This document shows, one piece after another, positions 51,374 to 64,000 of a DNA stretch of 64,000 bases (position 1 is its first letter; the number at the start of each line of letters is the position of its first letter). A program made the translations under genes and the position numbers. The DNA comes from Mycobacterium sp. 852002-51057_SCH5723018 (GTDB lineage: Bacteria; Actinomycetota; Actinomycetes; Mycobacteriales; Mycobacteriaceae). The DNA lies in contig NZ_LZIR01000075.1 of NCBI RefSeq assembly GCF_001667035.1, forward strand, positions 1-64,000, given 5' to 3'. The notes below the pieces were generated by a model. It made no database searches, was not told the origin of the DNA, and worked only from the letters and a program-made list of their open reading frames with translations.

Positions 51374-51907
51374 ATGTTCTCGCGCCTGTTGCTGATCTAC
51401 GCAGTCGTCGAGCTCGCGGCGGCCGCCGCCCTGGTCTCGACGATCGGTTGGGGTTGGACGCTGCTGGTGCTGTCGGCGAGCTTCGTGCTCGGGTCGTGCC
51501 TGTTGGCGCCGATGGCGGGCTCGCACCTCACCCGCCAAATCGGGCATTTGCGGTCCGGCGTCGCCGAGCCGCGCAGCGCGGTCAGCGACGGCGCGCTGCT
51601 CACGCTGGCCGCCGTGCTGGTGCTCGTCCCCGGGCTGGTCACCACGGCCCTGGGGTTGTTGCTGCTGATTCGACCGATACGGTCGGCCGTCGCCCCCGGA
51701 TTGACCGCGGTCGTGACGCGTGGTTTGCGGCGACGGATGCCGCTCATCACCGACACGGCGCTGTTCGGAGCCGAGCCGCCGCACGGCTATCCGGGCGGGG
51801 GCCGGGACTACATCGACGGCGAGGTGGTCGACGTCCGGGACGTCCGGCCGCAGGCCTTGCCCAACGACCCGCGCGGTGGATTCCCGGGTCAGCCCGGGTG
51901 GGACTGA
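51374..51907 (+). CDS. fxsA: FxsA family membrane protein
   Basis: 177 residues from the ATG at 51374 (an in-frame GTG at 51350 adds eight). Two closely spaced hydrophobic helices at the N-terminus (LLIYAVVELAAAAALVSTIGWGWTLLVLSASFVLGS) and one central hairpin (LLTLAAVLVLVPGLVTTALGLLLLI) with the PGL turn characteristic of FxsA. E. coli FxsA, when overproduced, relieves exclusion of phage T7 by the F plasmid; its normal role is unknown. The cytoplasmic tail has GGGRDYIDGEVVDVRDV. Equivalent to Rv2053c. Confidence 0.88.
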   Translation: MFSRLLLIYAVVELAAAAALVSTIGWGWTLLVLSASFVLGSCLLAPMAGSHLTRQIGHLRSGVAEPRSAVSDGALLTLAAVLVLVPGLVTTALGLLLLIRPIRSAVAPGLTAVVTRGLRRRMPLITDTALFGAEPPHGYPGGGRDYIDGEVVDVRDVRPQALPNDPRGGFPGQPGWD

Positions 51908-51945
51908 TCTGCCCGGTTCGCCCCCGCCGCACGTAGTTTTGGCCT

Positions 51946-53613
51946 GTGACAGAGTCCTGTTGTCCTGCTCCTCCTCAGGCCGTTTTGCGGCCTGCATCGT
52001 CGCAGGACGAGTCCGATCCCCCCACCACGCTGCTGGTCAACGGCCGCATCCATAGCCCCAGCCACCCCGACGCCACCGCGATGGCGGTCCGCGGCGATGT
52101 CGTCGTGTGGCTGGGCAGCGACGACGTCGGGCGCGGGCAGTTCCCCGGCGCCGATGTCGAGGATCTCGACGGCGGCTTTGTCGCGCCGGGATTCGTCGAC
52201 AGTCATATCCACGTGACCGCGACCGGCCTGACGCTCAGCGGCCTGGACCTGCGGCCGGCCGCGTCGCGGGCGCAGTGCATCCGGATGGTCGCCGAGCATG
52301 CGGCCGCCCACCCGGGGCAGCCGGTGTGGGGGCACGGCTGGGACGAATCGTCGTGGGCCGAGAACACCGTCCCCAGCACCGCCGACCTCGACGGCGTCCT
52401 CGGTGACCGGCCCGCCTACCTATCGCGCGTGGACGTCCACTCCGCACTGGCCTCAACGGGCCTGCGGCGGCTGGTCCCAGACCTACCGGCCGCGGCCGGT
52501 TTCACCGCCGACCGGCCGCTGGTCGGGGACGCGCACCACCTGGTCCGCGCGGTCGCCCGCGACCTGCTCACGGCCCAGCAGCTGGCGGAAGCCCGCACCG
52601 CGGCGCTGCGGGCCGCCGCGGCGGCCGGGATCGTCGCGGTGCACGAATGCGCCGGCCCCCAGATCGGCGGCCTCGATGACTGGCTGCGGCTGCGTGACCT
52701 CAACCAAGGTGTCGAGGTGATCGGCTACTGGGGCCAGGCGGTGACCACACAAGCCGAGGCGCGTGCGCTGATGGACGAGACGGCGGCGCGTGGGCTGGCC
52801 GGTGATCTCTTCGTCGACGGGGCCCTCGGGTCGCGCACCGCGTGGCTGCACGACCCGTACGCCGACGCCCCGGACCGCGTCGGCACCTGCTACCTGGACC
52901 CCGGCGCCATCGAAGCCCACCTGCGGGCGTGTACCCACGCGGAGGTGACCGCGGGATTCCACGTCATCGGCGATGCCGCGGTCTCGGCGGCGGTCGGCGC
53001 CTTAGAACGGGTCGTCGCGGACGTCGGGGTCGCCGCCGTAGCCCGCTGCGGGCACCGCCTCGAGCACGTGGAGATGGTGACCGCCGACCAGGCCGCCAAG
53101 CTGGGCGCGTGGGGCGTCATCGCCAGCGTGCAGCCCAATTTCGATGCGTTGTGGGGCGGCGCCGACAGCATGTACGCCCGGCGCCTGGGCGCCGAGCGAG
53201 GCGACCGGCTCAACCCACTCGCGCTGTTAGCATCCCAAGGCGTGCCCCTCGCGCTCGGTTCCGACGCCCCGGTCACGGGCCTAGACCCGTGGGCGAGCGT
53301 GCGTGCCGCCGTCAACCATCGCACCCGCGGCAGCGCGATCTCGGCACGTGCCGCGTTCGCCGCCGCAACCCGCGGCGGCTGGCGGGCGAGCGGGGCCGGC
53401 GACGGCCACGCCGGGACGCTGGTGCCCGGCGCGCCGGCCTCCTACGCCGTGTGGGACGCCGGCGACCTGGACGTCCACGCACCCCGCGACGCCGTCCAGC
53501 GCTGGTCCACCGATCCGCGCTCCCGCGTACCCGCCTTGCCGCGTTTGCGCCCCACCGACGCCTTGCCGCGTTGCCGGCGCACCGTGCATCGAGGCGCGGT
53601 CATCTATGGCTAG
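51946..53613 (+). CDS. Amidohydrolase family protein (YtcJ-like)
   Basis: 555 residues from the GTG at 51946. Amidohydrolase fold: VNGRIHSPSHPDATAMAV and metal-site FVAPGFVDSHIHV near the N-terminus; later GFHVIGDAAVSAAV (His), CGHRLEHVEMV (His) and the C-terminal LALGSDAPVTGLDPWASVRAAV (Asp). Members hydrolyse amide or imide bonds; substrate unknown. The first ~27 residues (SCCPAPPQAVLRPASSQDESD) are encoded by a nested palindromic repeat and do not look like family sequence, so the repeat seems to have been captured as a 5' extension. Overlaps lnt by 8 bases. Positional counterpart of Rv2052c. Confidence 0.85.
   Translation: MTESCCPAPPQAVLRPASSQDESDPPTTLLVNGRIHSPSHPDATAMAVRGDVVVWLGSDDVGRGQFPGADVEDLDGGFVAPGFVDSHIHVTATGLTLSGLDLRPAASRAQCIRMVAEHAAAHPGQPVWGHGWDESSWAENTVPSTADLDGVLGDRPAYLSRVDVHSALASTGLRRLVPDLPAAAGFTADRPLVGDAHHLVRAVARDLLTAQQLAEARTAALRAAAAAGIVAVHECAGPQIGGLDDWLRLRDLNQGVEVIGYWGQAVTTQAEARALMDETAARGLAGDLFVDGALGSRTAWLHDPYADAPDRVGTCYLDPGAIEAHLRACTHAEVTAGFHVIGDAAVSAAVGALERVVADVGVAAVARCGHRLEHVEMVTADQAAKLGAWGVIASVQPNFDALWGGADSMYARRLGAERGDRLNPLALLASQGVPLALGSDAPVTGLDPWASVRAAVNHRTRGSAISARAAFAAATRGGWRASGAGDGHAGTLVPGAPASYAVWDAGDLDVHAPRDAVQRWSTDPRSRVPALPRLRPTDALPRCRRTVHRGAVIYG
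51962..52008. repeat. Nested palindromic repeat inside the 5' end of the amidohydrolase gene
   Basis: Outer arms GTCCTGC (51962-51968) and GCAGGAC (52002-52008) enclose inner arms CAGGCCG (51976-51982) and CGGCCTG (51988-51994) with a five-base loop, TTTTG. Left and right spacers are TCCTCCT and CATCGTC. The element before dop (5549-5595) has the same plan: outer 7-bp arms, inner GC arms, CTCCTCC in the left spacer and TGCATCGTCGC on the right. This suggests a dispersed palindromic repeat family. Confidence 0.7.
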
Positions 53614-55609
53614 GGAAGGGCTCGGCGGAAACGAGCCCGCCGACCGCGACACCCGGGACCTCCCCCTTCGTCCGGACACCGACCCGATCAGCGACGAAGC
53701 CGAATCGGAGCGGGACGACGAGCCCAGCGCCGTCCACGCCGAGCCCGAGCCGGGAAAGCCCGACCACCCGGACGCCGTCCCGGTGCATCGGCTGGCCGCG
53801 CTAACCCGCCGCGCGCTCGAAGGACTGGGTGCCGCGGCGATCGCGCGGCTGCCCGCCGTTCGGGCCGCGCTGGTGCCCCGGCTGCCGCGCATGGCGCTCG
53901 CCTTCGCGGCCGGCCTGCTGCTGTTCACCAGCTTCCCCGCGGTGAACTGGTGGTGGGCCGCCGTCGTCGCCGCCGCCCTGCTGGCGTGGGTGCTGACCCA
54001 CCCCGCCACCACGGCCGCGGGCGGGCTCGGCTACGGGTTTCTGTTCGGGCTGGCGTTCTATGTGCCGCTGCTGCCTTGGATCAGCAGCCTGGTGGGCGCC
54101 GTGCCGTGGCTGGCGTTGGCGACGATGTGCGCGCTGTTCCCCGGCCTGTTCGGCCTGTGCGCCGTCATCGTGCGACGGCTGCCGGGCTGGCCCCTCTGGT
54201 TCGGGGTGCTGTGGGCGGCTCAGGAGTGGTTGAAGTCGGTCTTTCCCTTCGGCGGCTTCCCCTGGGGGTCGGTCGCCTTCGGGCAGGCGCAGGGTCCGTT
54301 CCTGCCGCTGGTGCAGCTCGGCGGCGTCGCACTGCTCTCGACGGCGATCATGCTCGTCGGATTCAGCGCCACCGCCATCGCGCTGGAAATCGCGAAGTGG
54401 TGGCAAACGGGTCGCGAGCGGGGCGGCGATGACGCGAAGCCGCCCGCGGTCGTGTTGCCCGGTGTCTGCATCTGCCTGGTGTTGTTCGCCGCGGTCATCG
54501 TGTGGCCGCAGGTCCGGCACTCCGGGGCAGGCGCGGGCGGCGAACCCACGGTCACGGTCGCCGTGGTGCAGGGCAACGCGCCGCGGCTGGGCCTCGAGTT
54601 CAACGCCCAACGCCGCGCGGTGCTCGACAACCACGTCCGTGAGACGCTTCGGCTGGCCGAGGACGTGCGTGCCGGGGCGGCGCCACAACCCCAGTTCGTG
54701 ATCTGGCCGGAAAATTCGTCGGACATCGACCCGCTCATCAACGCCGACGCCGCCGAGCAGGTTGCGCGAGCCGTCGCGGCGATCGGGGTGCCGGTAGTGG
54801 TCGGCACCATCCTCGACGTGGCGGGCCGTGGCCAAGAGAGTTCGGCGTATACCAACACGGTGATCGTGTGGAACCCGGTCACCGGACCCGCGGACCGCCA
54901 CGATAAGGAAATCGTGCAGCCCTTCGGCGAGTACCTGCCGATGCCCTGGCTTTTCAAGCACCTCTCCGGATACGCCGACCGGGCCGGGCACATGGTGCCC
55001 GGCAAGAGCAGCGGCGTGGTGCACGTCGCGGGCGTGCCGGTCGGGGTTTCCACCTGCTGGGAAGTGATCTTCGACCGGGCTCCGCGCAAAGCGGTCCGCA
55101 ACGGCGCCCAGCTGCTGGCCGTGCCCAGCAACAACGCCACGTTCAACCAGACCATGAGCGAACAACAGCTGGCGTTCGCCAAGGTCAGGGCCGTCGAGCA
55201 CGATCGATACGTCGTGGTCGCCGGCACCACCGGCATCAGCGCGGTGATCGCCCCCGATGGCGCCGAGTTGGTGCGCACCGACTTCTTCCAGCCCGCCTAT
55301 CTGGACATCCAGGTGCGGCTCAAGACGAAGCTGACCCCGGCGACGCGCTGGGCCCCGATCCTGCAATGGGTCCTGGTCGTGGCGGCCGGGGCGGTCATTC
55401 TGGTCGGGATACGGCAGAATGGATGGTTCCCGCGTCCGATTCGCCTCAGGTCCAGGCCTCGGGGTGAAGCCGAAGACGCCGGTGCGCCCCCGGGCGAAAC
55501 CCCGCCTGACGAGGGCGGCGACCACACTTCGCCGGATGGCGGCGATGACGACACCCCGCCCGACGAGGGCGGCCGACCTGATTTCGGGCGACACAGAGGA
55601 GCTACATGA
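53606..55609 (+). CDS. lnt: Apolipoprotein N-acyltransferase Lnt
   Basis: 667 residues from the ATG at 53606. An acidic/Pro-rich cytoplasmic N-terminus (~100) leads to about six membrane helices, then the extracytoplasmic nitrilase-like domain (about 320-560): Glu in FVIWPENSSD, Lys in DKEIVQPFGEYLPM and nucleophile Cys in VGVSTCWEVIFD form the E-K-C triad, followed by a C-terminal helix and a Pro/Asp/Gly-rich tail with an imperfect repeat (PPDEGGD). Adds the third acyl chain to lipoproteins. In M. tuberculosis this domain is fused to Ppm1; here the genes are separate, with an ATGA overlap. Confidence 0.94.
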   Translation: MAREGLGGNEPADRDTRDLPLRPDTDPISDEAESERDDEPSAVHAEPEPGKPDHPDAVPVHRLAALTRRALEGLGAAAIARLPAVRAALVPRLPRMALAFAAGLLLFTSFPAVNWWWAAVVAAALLAWVLTHPATTAAGGLGYGFLFGLAFYVPLLPWISSLVGAVPWLALATMCALFPGLFGLCAVIVRRLPGWPLWFGVLWAAQEWLKSVFPFGGFPWGSVAFGQAQGPFLPLVQLGGVALLSTAIMLVGFSATAIALEIAKWWQTGRERGGDDAKPPAVVLPGVCICLVLFAAVIVWPQVRHSGAGAGGEPTVTVAVVQGNAPRLGLEFNAQRRAVLDNHVRETLRLAEDVRAGAAPQPQFVIWPENSSDIDPLINADAAEQVARAVAAIGVPVVVGTILDVAGRGQESSAYTNTVIVWNPVTGPADRHDKEIVQPFGEYLPMPWLFKHLSGYADRAGHMVPGKSSGVVHVAGVPVGVSTCWEVIFDRAPRKAVRNGAQLLAVPSNNATFNQTMSEQQLAFAKVRAVEHDRYVVVAGTTGISAVIAPDGAELVRTDFFQPAYLDIQVRLKTKLTPATRWAPILQWVLVVAAGAVILVGIRQNGWFPRPIRLRSRPRGEAEDAGAPPGETPPDEGGDHTSPDGGDDDTPPDEGGRPDFGRHRGAT

Positions 55610-56400
55610 CCACCGGCCAGCCGGCGCCCCGGGTTCCGGGCAACCGTCCCAGCGAGCGCGTCCTGGTGATCATTCCGACGTTCAACGAGCGGGAGAACCT
55701 GCCGGTGATCCACCGCCGGCTCAAAGAGGCGTGCCCCAACGCACACCTGCTCGTCGTCGACGACAACAGCCCCGACGGCACCGGCGAGCTCGCCGACGCG
55801 CTGGCGGCGGCCGATCCCGAACGCACCCACGTCATGCACCGGACCGCCAAGGACGGCCTCGGCGCGGCTTACCTGGCCGGTTTCGCCTGGGGTTTGAGCC
55901 GGCAGTACTCGGTGCTGGTCGAGATGGACGCCGACGGCAGCCACGCCCCCGAACAGCTGCACCTGCTGCTGGACGCCGTCGACGCCGGCGCCGACCTGGC
56001 GATCGGTTCCCGCTACGTCGACGGGGGCGCCGTACGAAACTGGCCGTGGCGGCGCTGGGCTTTGTCCTGGACGGCCAACACCTATGCGCGGCTGGCGCTC
56101 GGCGTCGGCGTTCACGACATCACCGCCGGCTACCGGGCCTACCGCCGAGAGGTCCTCGAGACGATAGGTCTCGACGGGGTGGACTCCAAGGGCTATTGCT
56201 TCCAGATCGACCTGACCTGGCGCACCGTGTGCAACGGATTCGTCATCGCCGAGGTACCGATCACCTTCACCGAGCGCGAACTCGGCGTCTCCAAGATGAG
56301 CGGCTCCAACATTCGCGAGGCGCTGGTCAAGGTCACTCGATGGGGCATCGAGGGCCGGGCGGCGCGTCCCGGCGCGATCCGGGCCGACAACCGCCGCTAG
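55606..56400 (+). CDS. ppm1: Polyprenol monophosphomannose synthase Ppm1
   Basis: 264 residues from an ATG overlapping the lnt stop (ATGA). GT-A family 2 glycosyltransferase: VLVIIPTFNERENLPVI, DDNSPDGTGELAD, the VEMDADGSH metal site, and DITAGYRAYRREVLE. It transfers mannose from GDP-Man to polyprenyl phosphate, supplying the donor for lipomannan, lipoarabinomannan and protein mannosylation. Lacks membrane helices; membrane tethering is presumably through the Lnt partner, as in M. smegmatis where the two are also separate. Confidence 0.95.
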   Translation: MTTGQPAPRVPGNRPSERVLVIIPTFNERENLPVIHRRLKEACPNAHLLVVDDNSPDGTGELADALAAADPERTHVMHRTAKDGLGAAYLAGFAWGLSRQYSVLVEMDADGSHAPEQLHLLLDAVDAGADLAIGSRYVDGGAVRNWPWRRWALSWTANTYARLALGVGVHDITAGYRAYRREVLETIGLDGVDSKGYCFQIDLTWRTVCNGFVIAEVPITFTERELGVSKMSGSNIREALVKVTRWGIEGRAARPGAIRADNRR

Positions 56401-56424
56401 CCGGGCGCAGCCGGCGAGCCGTGA

Positions 56425-56760
56425 TCAGCCGCGCCGGCGCGATCTGATGATCTCGAGGCGCTCCTTGAGCAGCTCGTCGAGCTCCTCGACGGAGCGGCGC
56501 TCCAGCAGCATGTCCCAGTGGGTGCGCGGCGGCTTGACCTTCTTGGGCTCGGGCAGGTCGCCCTCGATGAGGGTGCCCTCCATGCCGTTGCGGCACAGCC
56601 AGGTGCCGGGGATGTCGGCGTCGTCGGCGAAGGGAACCTCGAACTCCTCGCCGTTTTCGGTGCGGTACCGCGCGATCTGACGCGGCGCGAGGTCGTGGTT
56701 GCGGTCGGTCTCGTAGCTCACGGCTCCAAGGCGACTGCCTCTTAGGACGCGATCGGCCAT
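56425..56760 (-). CDS. rbpA: RNA polymerase-binding protein RbpA
   Basis: 111 residues from the ATG at 56760, preceded by AAAGGAG at eight bases, which decides the start against an open frame to 56814. MADRVLRGSRLGAVSYETDRNHDLAPRQ begins the N-terminal tail; then the beta-barrel core (FEVPFADDADIPGTWLCRNG), a basic linker (PEPKKVKPPRTHWDMLLERR) and the sigma-interaction domain (SVEELDELLKERLEIIRSRRR). It binds RNA polymerase and group I/II sigma factors, stabilising open complexes. Essential in mycobacteria. Convergent with ppm1. Confidence 0.97.
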   Translation of the reverse strand: MADRVLRGSRLGAVSYETDRNHDLAPRQIARYRTENGEEFEVPFADDADIPGTWLCRNGMEGTLIEGDLPEPKKVKPPRTHWDMLLERRSVEELDELLKERLEIIRSRRRG

Positions 56761-56918
56761 GGGTGCTACTCCTTTAGATCCTGTGGCTGTAATGCACTTC
56801 TGTTCGCTTAGCAAACGTTATGACGGTCCGCGTAGTTCCCGGTCCGGCACGCGGCATACGCGACGCAACCACCCATGATACCGGGGTTGGAGAACTGCCC
56901 GGACTAAAGTCGGCAGGC

Positions 56919-57269
56919 GTGACCCGCCGTGCCCGCCCGCAGCCGTGCCGCTGGTGCGGGCGAGACGTGACCGACGCCGGCATGGGCCGTCGCCGCCAGT
57001 ACTGCCGGCAGTCCTGCCGCCAACGCGCCTACGAGCAACGTGCCTCGCTGAACCGGGGCGGGGCGGCTGCCTTGCCTCCCGATGCAGTGGTCCTGTCGGC
57101 CGACGATGCTGCCGATCTGTCGGACCGGGTTTACCAGGTGCGATGCGCGGCCGAGGATGTGGCCACGGCCCTCGACGAGGGCGCCGGGGCGACCGAGCTG
57201 CGGGAGCTGTGCGAAGTGCTGCTTCGGGCCGCCAGCGCGGCCGACGGGTGGCGCCGCGTGGGTGTCTAG
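56919..57269 (+). CDS. Small zinc-ribbon-like protein, Rv2049c-like
   Basis: 116 residues from a GTG at 56919 (VTRRARPQPCRWCG). A four-Cys cluster (PCRWCG, then QYCRQSCRQRAYEQR) suggests a zinc finger with an adjoining basic helix, followed by an acidic helical region (DDAADLSDRVYQVRCAAEDVATALDEG). Possibly nucleic-acid or RNA-polymerase related, but function is unknown. Longer upstream starts (56820) would overlap the rbpA promoter and have no support. Corresponds to Rv2049c between rbpA and pks12. Confidence 0.75.
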   Translation: MTRRARPQPCRWCGRDVTDAGMGRRRQYCRQSCRQRAYEQRASLNRGGAAALPPDAVVLSADDAADLSDRVYQVRCAAEDVATALDEGAGATELRELCEVLLRAASAADGWRRVGV

Positions 57270-57539
57270 CCGTCACCGACCGCCGGCTAAGGATTGCCGG
57301 GTAAAGTCGCCATGGAAGGCGGACCAGGTGTACTCGGGTGTGCAGGTCGAAGCCGGTCCTCCTCGAGAAGCCGGGAGTATCGGACGTTTTTGAAATCCTG
57401 TCGGAGTTAGCCATACTCACCAGCGACATTCTTGGGTCGGAGAGCAGCACGATGTGCAGCAACTTCCGTGGCTCTGCGGCAGCCGCATCCTGCGGTTAAC
57501 AACGGCCACCCGTTGGCCGAGGGTTAGGCGAGGTAACTG
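57270..57539 (+). promoter_or_regulatory. Upstream region of pks12
   Basis: 270 non-coding bases before pks12. The part at 57380-57430 is relatively AT-rich (a GTTTTTGAAATCC stretch), a plausible promoter area. Only a weak ribosome-binding site (GCGAGG) precedes the pks12 ATG. I see no clear operator or hairpin. Confidence 0.3.

Positions 57540-64000
<6,461 letters not shown>

Overview
The window is high-GC actinobacterial DNA. Almost every gene has a recognisable counterpart, in the same order, in the Mycobacterium tuberculosis Rv2118c-to-Rv2048c region, read here in the opposite orientation. The Pup-proteasome system, Tat translocase, RbpA, Pks12, a PPE protein, mycobacterial cobalamin genes and F420-type flavoproteins point to a slow-growing Mycobacterium. 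It is not M. tuberculosis itself: no PE_PGRS/PPE block lies between prcA and pafA, blaC is absent beside sigC, and Lnt and Ppm1 are separate genes. A Mycobacterium avium-complex-like species is my best guess. Rv names are from memory of H37Rv; no search was run.

Layout. 1-1370: a rearranged lppK/DUF503/trmI segment, in which a small inversion splits lppK and trmI. 1666-12564: protein-degradation block, with mpa, two minus-strand conserved genes, dop, pup-prcB-prcA, pafA and pafB-pafC. Pup is deamidated by Dop, ligated by PafA, recognised and unfolded by Mpa and degraded by PrcAB; PafBC is a DNA-damage transcription regulator. 12636-16756: tatA-tatC-helY. 16836-22126: a Pro/Gln-rich membrane protein, a 5'-3' exonuclease, pepE and a large esterase.

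22186-29936 is the accessory region. A 1084-residue CpnT-like protein carries a C-terminal TNT (NAD glycohydrolase) domain on a long repetitive Pro/Gly linker. It is followed by an AT-richer array holding a putative immunity gene, a displaced TNT tip coupled to an Imm61 gene, a frameshifted ADP-ribosyltransferase tip, and several small paralogous genes in two or three copies. An approximately 90-bp copy of the 3' end of the flanking flavoprotein gene lies inside the array. This looks like a store of exchangeable toxin tips and immunity genes.

29983-45247: Rv2074-like flavoprotein, SDR, cobL-cobM-cobK, sigC (in frame with an upstream zinc-finger membrane anti-sigma-like ORF), a PPE gene, a flavodoxin-like reductase, cobH/cobIJ/cobG on the minus strand, and a hydrolase plus cobN on the plus strand: much of the aerobic cobalamin pathway. 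45259-49111: a minus-strand cluster of DUF1214-type protein, sulfotransferase, TetR regulator and SDR. 49242-53613: flavoprotein, DJ-1/PfpI-like protein, dienelactone hydrolase, FxsA and an amidohydrolase. 53606-57269: lnt-ppm1 (lipoprotein acylation and polyprenol-phosphate-mannose synthesis), rbpA and a small zinc-ribbon protein. 57540-64000: the first module and start of the second KS of pks12, cut by the window end. I saw no tRNA, rRNA, CRISPR array or insertion sequence.
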